Origin: Silene latifolia
Lineage: Eukaryota > Streptophyta > Magnoliopsida > Caryophyllales > Caryophyllaceae
Length of the DNA stretch: 64,000 bases
Direction: 5' to 3'
Assembly: GCF_048544455.1 (NCBI RefSeq)
Contig: NC_133534.1
Coordinates: 86,209,637 to 86,273,636, forward strand
Part shown: in pieces, positions 22,432-34,517 of the stretch
Layout: each line of letters opens with the position of its first letter
How positions within the stretch are numbered: the first letter of the stretch is position 1
Made by a program: the position numbers and the translations under genes
Notes under the pieces: generated by a model
The model's input: the letters and a program-made list of their open reading frames with translations, nothing else
What the model was told of the DNA's origin: nothing
Database searches by the model: none

Positions 22432-24372
22432 CCTTGGAGACTCCTACACTCCCATGGTATGTCTATATCTCTTTGTATTTTATTTCATTTTGATCATTGT
22501 TGAAGGAGTCCTAGCAACATCAAAGGACTCACACCTCGGTACCATTGAGGTGTTCCTTATTGTTCCCATTTTTGAAAATCCAAAATGACAATCTAATTTC
22601 ATGCATAGCATAGTGTGTGCATGAACTATACCCATGCTTTGACATTAGCAATAGTGTCTTATTTGGTTTGGGGAAGTTAATGCATACACAACGGGAGGTA
22701 ATCTAAATTATCCTCTCCGTCATAACAAAAAAAAACCATGCATCATGTAGTGTAGCTTAGTGTAGAATTGCATTTAGTATAGAAATCATGCATCATTTTG
22801 CATAATTTCCATCATTTTGGCCATTGAGGACAATGCCCATATTAGTGTGGGGATGGGAATTCTAACACTTAACTTTTATTCAAAAACCATAAAAATTGAA
22901 AAATTTCAAAAAATCGAAAAATTTGAAAAACCAAAAACAAGTTCATTTCCTTTGTATATATTGTCTTGTATATATTGTGTTTGTTTATCCTTGTTCACTT
23001 TGATCGACTACGCCACATCCGAGACATGAGGATATTGAAGACCGCATGGTATGATATTTCCAATCTCCTTTTTCCTCTCTATGTTAATGACTATGTGGCT
23101 TTATTTTGATTGATGCGGTAAAAACAATGTGAACTTAGGACTTGCATTTAGTTTATATGGCATGTTAGTTGGTAGAATCATTTGCATTAGGATGTATAAA
23201 TGTTAGTTGCATCATGGCATGTAGTTTGCATGTTAGAAAAATTTTGCGAAACCGTCTATTTGGGAAGCTTGACAAGTGTATATAGGCCCTAGTAGATGCT
23301 TTTTATTCTTAAGACTTTGCTTGTTAGAATGCTTGTAAAACACCCTAGGATGTGTCATGCTAATATCCTTTGACCCATGGTTTAAGGCCTAGTCAAGAGT
23401 ACCTTGTGGTGTGATAACTCCTTGGCTACCGTTTATTCCAAGGTGACCCTTGAAACCATGCATACTTCTATCATTCATCCATGTTCTACCACATTTTTGT
23501 CATCAAAGGGAATGGGCACAAAAAGAAATCAATTTGAGTTCAATGAAATGAAAAGTGAAAGAAAGTTTGCAAAATGCATCAAAAGAAAAGAGGAGCAAAA
23601 ATAGACTCCTAAGCTTCAAATACAAGGCACCCTCGTTACTAATTGGGGTGACTTTGAAAATGTTCAAAAAGAAATGCAAAAAAAGTTGTCAAGTATTGAA
23701 ATGCCAAAAATCAAAAAGAAATGGCAAAGAAAGTGTTCTCAAATGTTATATGCCACAAGAAATTGGGGGGAAAAACAAAAACAAAAGCAAACTCCCAAAA
23801 TGAAACTCAATTACTATCGATCCCTTTATCCATTGTATCCATTTTTGTGCATGGTAGAGAGGGGACGACCCTTCTTCTTGTCTAGGCAAGAGGGGGAATT
23901 CCGCGATCCTCCAGTGTTTCTAACACCATAGGGAGTCTACTCTTGACAAAAGCATTTAACGATTGAGGACAAAGGTACCCTAGCTTGACACCTTTTGGAG
24001 GTGATTTATTGGTATCCTTCTAGGCTTAATAGTTTGAACAAATTGCATCTATGAAGGATTGTGTACCCTTGAATTGCTTCCCTTGTAGATAATTTCCGCC
24101 ACTTAGATGAGGAAAGTGGCTATTCTTTTGTAGATGCATCCATTATGTGTTTTTATGTGCTTAATGTTTGGATGTGTCGCCATTTTGGCAAGACCCACCT
24201 TGCCTTGCAAGAAGGCATCCTACCTCATGGTTGTCTTGTTGTGAGTTGAAGGGGCGGAGTGAGACCCGCTAATTGTCTCATATCGGCTATTATTATTAGG
24301 TTAGGTTAGTATTGGTCCTAGTCTTTGTCACCTCTTTACTCGGGACGAGCAAAGGTTCGGTTTGGGGATATT
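22432..24372 (+). other. 3' noncoding region of the Athila-like element
   Basis: Almost 2 kb between ORF2 and the 3' LTR. It is shared block by block with copy 2 (62425 to window end): TTGGGGAAGTT, TAGTGTGGGGATG, GAAGACCGCA..GGTATGAT, AAGTGTATATAGGCCCT and the A/G-rich stretch around 23520-23800. Small frames here differ between copies and are not convincing genes. The region ends in GGTTCGGTTTGGGGATATT, the likely polypurine tract, directly before the LTR. Confidence 0.65.
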
Positions 24373-26119
24373 TGATGCGACCATAATTGGCGCATATTTA
24401 GCCCCCGAATTACCATTGTTTCCAGATTTTTAGTGCCTATTTGGGTCATTTCTTATCTTTAGTTCTTTGTTTTGCATATTCTTTGAGATTTTGATCCCTT
24501 GGTAGGAAAGGAGTAAGAATCTTGCATTTTCATGGCAAAACGAGGCTAAATTGATTGTATTCAATGACCAAGCATCAAGGAGAGACAAGACTAGAAGGCC
24601 TTTGTACATATTATAGTAGAAGGACATTGTTGAGAAAAGGATCCTTGAGTCCCCAAGGAAATCCCCAAGGAATTCATGAAGAAAAGAAGAAGAAAAGTTG
24701 CTGCCAGACAATCCGAACGGATTGTACACAATCCGTCCGTCCGCCCTCGCCAGTCCGAGCGTCCTTCAAAGGAATCCGCTCGGATTCCACCTCGCCAATC
24801 CGAGCGTCTTGACCAAGAATCCGCTCGGATTCTCCAGCCCAAATCCGGCCGTCCCGACTCCCATCCGTACGGATTGCAGTACAGCACGTTTTTGTTCTTC
24901 AAGCCACGATAAGAGAAGCCCTTCTCTCGGACAATACCGGAGTCTCCTTGCTCAACTTAAAAAGTGTAATTACTAGTTTAGCCCTTAGTTAACCCTAATG
25001 CATCCTCCCTAATTTTCACTATAAATACCCCATTAGTCTAATTAGAGGAGGATGTTCTTCTTATCAATAATTAGTGTAGTTAATATCAATCAAATCTCTC
25101 TTCAATATTGTAATCAAATATTAATCAAGTTTTAATTCAAGTTTTAGTTCTTCAATCTCTCTCTTGTTCTTCCTTTATTTTGGGTAATTAGAAGATTATT
25201 GGGTTTATTGGGAGATTGACAACCTTCCATCAATCATCAAGTTCTTCTATTATTCTTTGCATCTTTATTATTGGAATCATTAGTAGGTATAATCTCTTAA
25301 TCCCTTTTTAATTATTGCTAATTACTTTCATTTATTCATCATGTTTCATTATGTTAGTATGATTGACAACCTTTCTAGCATGATCAATATGATAATGAGT
25401 GAGTAGTCTCTTAGCTAGGGTTTAATGGGTGATTAGGGGAAACCAACATGGGGAATGATTCATGCTTAAATTAATATGCTTTCATATCTTATTTGCTTGC
25501 TTGTTTTGATCTTAATACATGCACATGTTATATTTGATGAAATGCTAAGCCTATGAATCCTTGCATTTACTATCATCTTCTATCCTTTCAACTTGACTTG
25601 TAAGACATAAACCAACTCGAGTCTTGTTAGACCATGCATGTGTTGAGTAGGAAAGATTAAGTCGACTTGTAGGTGTTGTACAATCTAATCGATTCGGCTC
25701 CGGGACCCAAACTTTCCTAGGATTGTAAGATATAAACCAACTCAATCCATCACAACAATAATTGCTTGCTTATATTTTGAGAACATGTTTGTATGATCAT
25801 ATCCCATGAATCCCCTATGAACCCATGACACCCTAGTGCTTTTAATCAATTGTTTACACCCCTTATTTTATTCATCTTGCTAGTTTACTTTCATTGTTAT
25901 TTTAGTTTAGTAACCTTCTACATCAATCAAATTTGTGACACCCCTAGACACCACTAGTTACAATAGAATTCTCATTTCAATACCCGTCCCTTGGGATCCG
26001 ACCTTTACTTGCCTCTTTGCTAATTGTAGAGTTGCTCGTGGAGTATAAATTGTGTTTTGTATCGACCATTGACCAACGACCACATATGCTTAATTGTGAA
26101 CACCAAATGGCTCCGATCA
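24373..26119 (+). repeat. 3' LTR of the Athila-like element (copy 1)
   Basis: 1747 bp, the partner of 15114-16860. The visible differences are a one-base indel and a substitution near 24424 and a compensating indel near 25009, implying very recent insertion. It is followed by TAATT. Confidence 0.95.
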
Positions 26120-26700
26120 TAATTACTTTATTATCTAACTAGAAATAATCTCTAAATATCATGTGTTACAAGCTTAATATATACCAACAAAATAAAAAAA
26201 TATTACTTGCAAACACAAAAAGACAAATTAATATAAACCTTTTATTTTCCTCTTTTAAATTTGGTATCAATCTACCTATTCATTTAACTTTTATTTCTTT
26301 TATTTAATAGAAGGTCTTTTTGTTTTTCCTCACAATTAATATACTTTGCATTTATTTTACTGTAATATATTTTTAACCCCCCCTTAGTTCACAAAATCTT
26401 CTTCTTCTCTCAAATAAATTCTAGAAATTAATTAGATAATTAATTATAAAAAATTTCTTATATAAATATTACAACATTTCTATTTTTCATTTTTATCCAA
26501 AAAGTTGGTAGGTAAAGTATGCATATTTAACCAAATGAATTATTTAACTTCTTTATTCTTAATATATTTTGAATTAATTAATAGTTATAATATTATTTAG
26601 TTATTATTTTTGTGTTTGTATTGAAATTGCAGGAGGATAACATTGCATGAAATCTGAAAATAGTGGTTATGGAACTTCTTTGGAATTTTCTTTTCACTTG

Positions 26701-28460
26701 AATATTTTTTCTATTTTTGTTGGGTTTTCCATTTTTTTTATTATTATTATGGTTTATGCGCAATATAAAACTGTAGTATGGATCTCTAATTATTGGTAAT
26801 ATGTTACATTATATATTCTAATCATTGGAATATTAATTGACAAATTTTGTAAATTGTATTAAATTGTCTTACACCCTTTCGTGCACTTTATTAGTTTTCC
26901 GTGTACTCTTCAACTTTTATTTTGTCAAACAGGTTATAAATCAAATATCTTAGTTGACAAACAAATTATAAATCAAATGTCTTAATGGAAGTGTTGAAGT
27001 ATATATGCTCCAAGGATATAAATTGGATCTTTTAATGCGGATCAAGGTAAATATTTTGCATGGTTTTTGGTTGGAATCCGATGATCATTCTCCAATCCAT
27101 TGTTCCAACATTGAATGTTTTTAATCTTTTAAATCATTTTTTTCCATCAAATATTTTTTCCTAGCACTCTCAATATTTTTTCGAGAAATGTTTATTTCTT
27201 TTGTATATATTTGTATATATTTTTCTTATCTCATAAATCAATTGTTACGAATATTTTTTAATTATCACCCCACTTCTCTTTTTTGTCCATTTTTATATTA
27301 TCACCCTTTTTCTTTTCTTTTTCTACTTTTGGATGTGCCTTTACCAAATGCTCCTTATAACTTTTTTTTTTAAATTACAAAATAAATGTCATTCTTTAAG
27401 GGTAAAATTCTCACATTACTCCACCAATTGCAAATTTTTTCCTTTTATTTTCAATTGGTTTTTGTCTTTTCTTAATCTGAATTATTGCGCACAAGCAAAT
27501 GAGGTGATAATTAAAAAATGCAAGAAGTCTAATAATACAAATTGTGTATCCTTATTTCTTTGGAATTCATTGGGATAGACGTTAAAGCTCCCCGCATAAA
27601 AGTTCAACAACAACCAGAGATATAGAGATGCCTCTAATTGACAAGAGATATAGAAATGAAACTAGAATGATGTCAATGTTGAACAAATACATTTTCTCAT
27701 GTATCCTCTAAAAAATTGCTCACATAAAATTTATTTTAAAAATTATTGAATGCATTTTTATTCAAAATTTTATTTGTATAAGTCACATGTTTTTAACTCC
27801 TTGCTAATGGTTTAAGTATATCACTTAACTCTTTCGTTATACAAAAATCATTTCAATAATATTTTTGCTAATACGTTTGAAATTAATTGAATTTACAAGA
27901 AAGATGTTGCAAGACTGACGAATCGACAAGAATTGTAAATGTATTTGCTGAAAAAGTTTAACAAACTCCATTGCATTTAAGAAAATAAACGTGTAATTTT
28001 AGCCTAATTAGTAAGACAAACATAAGTTGTATTTTAACAGAGCGCTTTCTACGCATCATTCATATCGTCTCTAATTGACTAAAGATAATATGCAAAATTT
28101 AGTTATAAAATATTATTACTATCCATTCATTTTGATATTTTACATGTTTACTTTGTTTTACATTTCTTTTTTCATTAGAATACGTTATGTAATAAGGAAT
28201 AAAATTAGATGTCCAAGTGTCCAAGCTTTTGTTTCTTTGCTGGATAAAAATAGGACCAAGGTTCTTAGAACGCACCAAAACAACATTAAAAACAATATAT
28301 CAAGTACTAGAATACCAAAAGTCTTCAATGTTGAGTGAATTGAATAACCACCGTGACAAAGCCAAGCGCGCTTGAAATCCAGAGACAATCCAAACACCGT
28401 GAAAAAAAAAACAGAGAACAGAAACAGAAAAGGGACCAGCGCTGATTAACACAACAACAC
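26701..28460. other. AT-rich sequence without recognised genes
   Basis: About 1.75 kb of very AT-rich DNA. A short direct repeat (ATAAATCAAAT.TCTTA) lies near 26937-26984. Small frames at 27188-27578 and 28075-28397 have no recognisable protein features. The last part (28330-28460) probably holds the 3' end and untranslated region of the minus-strand gene fragment described at 35939-36199, from which the retroelement insertion separates it. Confidence 0.5.
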
Positions 28461-29896
28461 TGTAATACTACGGTTTTCTATGTCTATGGGTACTCTATCG
28501 AGTGGAGCTTACTCTGTCGAGTAAGTAGGTTTTTATATGAAACAGTAGTCTGTCTGATGGGTACTCGATCGAGTATGTGTGGCACTCGATCAAGTAAGGG
28601 GCACTCGATCGAGTAAGTTGCTTACTCGATCGAGTAAGTTACTTTTACGGGTTATTTTGACGGGTTTTGATAGCAACGTGAGAAAGATATATAAACTTAA
28701 TCCGTCAATTTCTTTTCACTTTTACACTTTTTCTAAACTTCACAAAAGAGAAAACAAGGTTACGTAGTTCTCCTGTCTCATATTGCTATCAAATCTCAAG
28801 GCTTGTGTCGCCATAATCCTGAGTTCTTTATACTGTTGAGACCGTCATATTATGGGTAAGATCCTTGTACCGTTTTTATGTTCATCCGTTGATTTTAGGT
28901 TAAACCCTAATTGGATAATTTGGGGGTTTTGGGAGTATTGTGTTTATTAGATGGTGATTGTATGATTGTATGTTTGATAGGAGGTGATTTCATTGAAGAA
29001 CGATTTTGATTAGCTGCTAGACCGTCTGTGGTGATTGCTTTTCCAAGTAGGGTTTCCCTACTCAGTATTAGTTACATAATGTGTGGTGATTGTGTTGTAG
29101 TTAGTGATTGTTGGTTGATTCAGACGGTTGTGATTTCATATTGTTGATTGATTCAGACGGTTGTTGATTTTGTATTGTGATTACTGTTTAATTGTCTGTG
29201 ATCTTCGGGGTGCGTCTCTGGCTGAGTGGAGTCACTTGCGGGAGTGGCTTCACGCCCTTGATTTGCCTTCTGTGGAACCCGCCACGGAAGGGATGTGCAC
29301 ATTAATGAACATGGGTTTATCGCTCGATGGAGATGAGCGGGGCTTAGGTGGGAACGGCTACGGTCCCCCACTGGCGGCGAGGAGTAACCTGTTGTGATGG
29401 GTACTCTGGCAGGGCTACACACTTTAGTGTGTAGTCAGTTGTGTGGAGATTGGAGATGGAGACTGGAGTTGTGTTGAGCTGTTTGAACTGTTTGTGTACT
29501 TGTTTCATTGTGGCATTGTTTTTGTGTAATTAGTACTGACCCCGTTTAAATGTTTTAAAAACTATGGTGATCCATTCGGGGGTGGTGAGCAATTATTGAA
29601 CATGTATGATTAATGTGCACAGGATAGCTGGGATGAGTCATCACGTTGCAGTTAGAAGTCTTCTGATGTGTCAGACGATGTGTAGTAGCTTTGATAGTTT
29701 TATTAGTAGACCGTTTGAGTACTTTGTTTTTCCTTTAACAGTTTTGTTTGAGACATGTAATCACTTAAATTATAGTTACTATTTAAATTGTGTTTCGTTA
29801 TTGTCATTTGATTATCATTGCCTCGGAAAACTGAGATGGTGACATTTCTATACCTGAGTGGTCCTGGTAAGGCACTTGGAGTATGGGGGTGTCACA
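28461..29896 (+). repeat. 5' LTR of the non-autonomous chromovirus-type element
   Basis: 1436 bp. It carries six ACTCGATCGAGT-type motifs at 28492-28640. A GC-rich conserved block around 29200-29400 (GAGTCACTTGCGGGAGTGGC, GGGATGTGCACATTAATG) is also present in the coding chromovirus LTRs. It is 20 bp longer than its partner because it carries one extra palindrome unit. Confidence 0.92.
28492..28640. repeat. ACTCGATCGAGT palindrome cluster in LTR
   Basis: Six variants of the 12-bp palindrome: ACTCTATCGAGT, ACTCTGTCGAGT, ACTCGATCGAGT (three times) and ACTCGATCAAGT. The right LTR has five at 34547-34676, one a CCCGATCGATT variant. Confidence 0.88.
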
Positions 29897-32800
29897 AAGT
29901 GGTATCAGAGCGACGATCCTGAAACCTGTAACCAATGAACCTAATGAATATAGGGAGTCAATTAAAAAGAACCCGGGGTAGAAGTTGTAGGAGCTAATGC
30001 AAAGACTTGGGAGACGTCCTAAAGTCGCGAACTCGCCCTACAATTTTGAACCGGTCACCATGGGATATGAGTCGGGATCGCTATGTGTTTGTTTTGTGAA
30101 TCGTGTACCTATATAGTGATATGTGGCATTAATTGGTGTGATTTTGTATGTCGTTGGTTGAAAGCATGTTGAATGATAGTTGGTTTACAATGTTGATTGG
30201 AGTCATTGGAAAAGTATGTGAGAATGACGAATGATGTGGTGGAAAAAGGAAATAGTTCATATGTGATAATATGTGATGAATAATGATGTTGCAGGATGGA
30301 TGATTTATAATGTGTCTATACTAGTACCATGTGACATGATTTTACATAATTTTGTTTGCGTAAACTTAAATAATAAGTTTATATACTTGTCTACTGTTGT
30401 ATCAGATGCACTTGTTAGATGAAGAATGTGGGTGGAATGGGAAGAATCAATTGGAAAAGATGAAGTGTCAATCGCACGAGAATATGAATTTTGTGATTAT
30501 GAATATGTTTAGGTGACGAAGTGGGTTTGTAATATTGTTGCATTAGTAATATGGAAATAGGATTTGTAATGTATGAGTATGTTTTGTGTTACGAAAAGTT
30601 AAAAAAATTAAAACATGCGGGTAGTACATGATTGATAAGTTGAATGTTATATGAGCATGATAGATGTTAATGTTTGGCTTTTGGTAAGTAGTAACATGTA
30701 GAATAGGGATTGAAAGATATGTGTTTTGTATATCGAATTGGATGAAAAGCATGTTGGTTGTTTATAATGTGGCACAATAGTGGTACGAATAAATTGTTTT
30801 GTTGATTTTATAACGAGCTACGTATATATGTATGCGTAGTTGTTGTCATTTTATTGAAAGTATAGTAATGTATATCATGTTGGGGGAGAGTAAGATGAAC
30901 ATGCGGGTAGTGTATACGAGTCTGCATGACTCGATCGAGTGGGGGGCACTCGATCGAGTAGGTGAGGTGCTCGATCGAGTGGGTGTGACTCGATCGAGTA
31001 AGTAGTTTAGTGTTTTCTGGGCAGAATCCTGTTTTGGGTACTCGATCGAGTACATAGGGGCACTCGATCGAGTAATGACCGCTCGATCGAGTGGCGTGTC
31101 AGCTCGGTCGAGTATGTGTATGAGTAGAGGTCTGATTAGGTTCTGGAGGCACTCGATCGAATAGGTTGGGTACTCGATTGAGTAGCCTCAACTCGATCGA
31201 GTAGGTTATGGTACTTGATCGAGTGGGGTCTGTGCATGTCATATGCGTGTTTTGGGTCATATGCTTATCTTTTGACATTCGTTGCATATTATGTTTAATT
31301 CAAAGGTCTTATTTACTTCTTTATGCATTGTTTTACGTATGTGTTGGTCCTGATGCGTAAGTTACCTAATCTTATGATTTAAAGAGTGGCACCTATGATG
31401 AGTATGAGTTCGGTGGGGAGGACATGAGTTCTATGTGATTGTGATAGATGGTGGAAAAAGAAAAGGAAGATTGGTATAGTTTATTGAGGCATGGCACACG
31501 TTTTGTGAGACGGGATGAGTGATATGATTGTGTGTTGAGTAATGTAAAAGTAACGGAATATGGGCAAGGAATAGTATGAGTCTAAGGAACGTGAGAATGA
31601 AAAGATTGGATGGAAGTATGTGCATAGTAGCGACTTGAGATGTGTAAGGAATTAAGGAGAGAGATGGTTAGATTGTGTTGGTTAAGAATGTATGTAATGA
31701 AAGATCGTTGTGGAGGGATGGAGAAGAGTGGTATATAGTGAAGTTAATGGAGACATGTCGCGACGTGGATTTGCTGATAGTGAGTTTGGGAATTTGTAGC
31801 AGCAAGAGGTGAAACTAAGGTGTGATTTTATTGGGCAGTTAACGGTAGGAAATGAGTTTTGGGTTTCATAATTAGTGGTAAGTGTGAGTGAGTGGAATGA
31901 TGAGAAGGGACCCATGGTAAAGAAGAGTGAGAGAGTACCGATATAAAGTAATGGAACTTGATTTTTGGAGCAATAAAAAGGTAACCGTATGACCAGAGAG
32001 TTAGGTATAAGGGGTAAGGAGATGGAATGATAATTGGTATTGTTGAGTGTATAGAGAAAAGAAGGATAAAAGTAAGCTGAGAAAAATGTTGGTCGGAGTT
32101 ATATAATATAGAAGTAAGGAATCATCGAGATTTATGATACTATCATGAGGATGTTAGTTAATGGTTATATAGGAGTTTCAGAACAGTATGATTAGTCATG
32201 AGTTTCGAGAAATTAAGGGAGTAAGAAGTTGGTAGAGTATCTACATGATATGAGATTTTGGTGGAGAATTAGATGACGATACAGTTAAGGATGAAATTGT
32301 AAATAGTGTTGGGGTAAATTGGTTGATGGGTTTGATGTTCGTTACTTGGGGATGTTAACCAAATATAGGAAAGAAACCGTGATGTTTAGAGATGAGTGTA
32401 AGAGGTTTGTTGTGGTACGGTCAATAATGGTTAAAGGTGATGATAGATAAGAAGGGTAGCAACTCTAAAGATGTTGATTTTGTAGAGACCAGATTGATAT
32501 GCATGGTTGTGAGAGAGTATAAGACGTGATTATATGAGGCGGTTGTTAGTAGTTGAGTATTATGATATGGTTACATTTTGGGGGGGGGTGATGGATATGC
32601 GAATGGGAGAATATGAGGGGCATACGAGTTAAGCTCGGGTGAGAGGTAACTTTTATCAGGAGGTAGCTTACGTGATCAGGATTGACTGGTGGGATGTGAT
32701 TACGGGTCTATGATGTATATAGACGTTTGTGTGAGGTTCTGACCTCACGATAAGTGGTATGGTGTGATAGACATAAAGTTGTTATCTGAATGTTCTGTAA

Positions 32801-34517
32801 TATATGTTGGATACGATAACCTAATGGAATGGTGTTTAAAAAGGTAATAATTTGACTGATTTGGCATGACTAGTTATGCTTGTATGTATTCATGATATAT
32901 TTTATTCTGCGATATGGTATGGGGGATAATATTCATGCGGTTCTTACCTGTTTAATTCATATAATTTGTTGCGTTGTGATTAGTAAAGTGGATTTGTGTA
33001 ATTTTTCTTGTCCGAAAAGTTATGCTAAGTCAGTGTTCATGGGAATTGTATGTGGTTGTGATGTCTATCGATGTGGTTGTTGTGCCTCGGGTGGTGATCC
33101 GGGCACGGTACTTCGTGTTGTGATGTTGATTGTGATGTTGATATTTTCGCGCTGCGGTGCGGCTGTTGGTGGCGGTGTTGCGATACCATCACCGGTTGTG
33201 GTGGAGTAGGCGGGATGATTACGATACGAGTTTTCGAAACTACGTACCAGCTATATATAGATTGTTGTTTTGTTTGCCGCTGCTTCCTGTGAGTTTTAGT
33301 TCGTTTAGATAGACAGTTGTTTTGTTTACTGATGTTTCTTACCAGTTTCGGGTTGGGAATGAGGGTAGAGTATGATATGAAAGATAGTTGTGCATGTTTT
33401 CGTTGTTGTCATGGTATAGTGATATTCTGTTGATGGACACAGTTGTGAGAAGTTGTTAGAGTAATTTTGATCTTATTTTAGGATGAGGTATCGGTAGACA
33501 TAGTCATGACAAGCGATTTGTGGAACAGGTGTTGTACTGATATGGAAGCTGTAAGTGGTTCATAATCTCTTATTGGGACAGTGAGTATAGGGTGTTAGAA
33601 ATTAGTATCATGTTAAGTGATGAATGAGTTTTGTGGTAATAAAAGAAAAGAAATTGAAGATCTAGTGTGAGTGTGCGTGTGCGTAGCAAGTGTGGACCGT
33701 GAGTTATGTTTTTGGCGATAGGTGTTTTATCTAGATAGGTATATCGTGTTGTGGTAATGTGGAAGAGTTGGAGTATTGGTTATGTTAAAGATTTTGTGGT
33801 ATAGGTTAGGTGGTGTGCCGAGTGAATTGAGGTGGGAGAACTGTTTAAGTAAGAGAGCCGTGGATATAGGAATGGTGAGTGTCTAGATTATAGGCGGTTA
33901 TCTTTGACATGTCGTGGTGATGACGACAAGGAGAAGATATAGCTAAGGATTTAGTAGTAGTGAGTTACGAGGACGTAACATTTGTTTTAAGAGGAGTAGG
34001 ATGTGATAAAAGAGAGTTTCATGGTTGTTATTGTAGTAGTTTGGTGTTTAGGAATGGAAGAATACTTCGATAGTTTTAACAGTTGGATGATGATGTTTAG
34101 GAGTTCGAGAGTGTTGACAGTGGCATGATGATGTTTATTAGTGTGAGTAAACTTCGAGGACGAAGTTCCTTTTAAGGGTGGTAGAATGTAACATTCCGTT
34201 TGATGTCTATGAGTGTCTTGATATTGAATTTGCTAGTGGATGATATAGTACGGAGCTAGCAGCGTTTGTGGACGGTAGTTGGTAGTGTATGAAGTTAGTG
34301 TCGAGAGAGATATAATGGAGTTGATACGATATCGTGAGCCATGTTGTGGAGGTAGGAATAGTTGGTGGGGTTGGTGTTACGAGTTCATGTTTGGTAGGTT
34401 GGAGTTTTGTTTTGAGTTCTTAGTTGCTTTGTTGTGTCTTGATCGAGTTAGTATGTTTGTTTGTTTTTGAGTATGGGTTGAACTTCGGGGACGAAGTTCC
34501 TTTTAAGGAGGGAAGAC
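29897..34517 (+). other. noncoding interior with strong G-over-C strand bias
   Basis: 4.6 kb without a reading frame that resembles any retroelement protein. The plus strand is visibly rich in G and poor in C over much of 30100-34200. A 12-copy palindrome array occurs at 30929-31227. A polypurine-tract-like block (GACGAAGTTCCTTTTAAGGG) followed by TGTAACATTCC lies near 34160-34195, about 340 bp before the true one. Frames such as 32880-33209 and 34279-34470 look accidental. Confidence 0.65.
30929..31227. repeat. 12-copy ACTCGATCGAGT array in the element leader
   Basis: Twelve motif variants in 300 bp, most perfect (ACTCGATCGAGT or GCTCGATCGAGT). Diverged forms are GCTCGGTCGAGT, ACTCGATCGAAT, ACTCGATTGAGT and ACTTGATCGAGT. 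Spacers are short and not repeated, so this is not a simple tandem repeat. The position corresponds to the leader array of the coding chromovirus at 57628-57898. Confidence 0.88.

Larger units (their letters stand above)
15114..26119 (+). mobile_element. young Athila-like Gypsy LTR element without pol, 11.0 kb
   Basis: Two 1747-bp LTRs (15114-16860, 24373-26119) start TGATGCGACC and end CTCCGATCA. They differ only at a few sites visible by eye. The duplication TAATT flanks both ends (15109-15113, 26120-26124). The primer-binding site TGGCGCCGTTGCCGGGGA at 16865 is of the type reported for Athila elements (tRNA-Asp). The internal region holds a 940-codon gag-protease ORF and a second ORF of about 530 codons. 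No reverse transcriptase, RNase H or integrase motif exists anywhere in the 7.5-kb interior. The element therefore needs enzymes in trans, yet its age appears very low. Confidence 0.93.
15027..26700. repeat. tandem duplication unit, copy 2 (split by the Athila-like element)
   Basis: 15027-15113 and 26125 to about 26700 reproduce the sequence of copy 1. The break is at TAATT, which became the target-site duplication of the LTR element. In copy 1 the corresponding stretch reads continuously as TTATATTAATTACTTGATTA near 11663. The right boundary is approximate. Confidence 0.78.

Noticed and set aside
23404..23931. Lys-rich overlapping ORFs in the Athila-like 3' region
   Set aside because: A/G-rich sequence gives Lys-rich frames in all three phases. 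The matching frames in copy 2 (63620-63995) do not align as one protein.
16861..24372. Endogenous-retrovirus envelope interpretation of ORF2
   Set aside because: No signal peptide, membrane segment or fusion motif was seen. The basic N-terminus and acidic C-terminus fit a soluble protein better.
26783..26820. Possible 5' end of the Helitron ending at 36487 (A|TCTCTAATTATTGG)
   Set aside because: It has the A|TC start but no further similarity to the other two Helitron 5' ends, so the boundary is left undefined.
29153..29422. ORFs of 78-89 codons repeated at 35190-35464
   Set aside because: Conserved GC-rich LTR block open by chance on both strands. A related sequence in the chromovirus LTRs reads differently.
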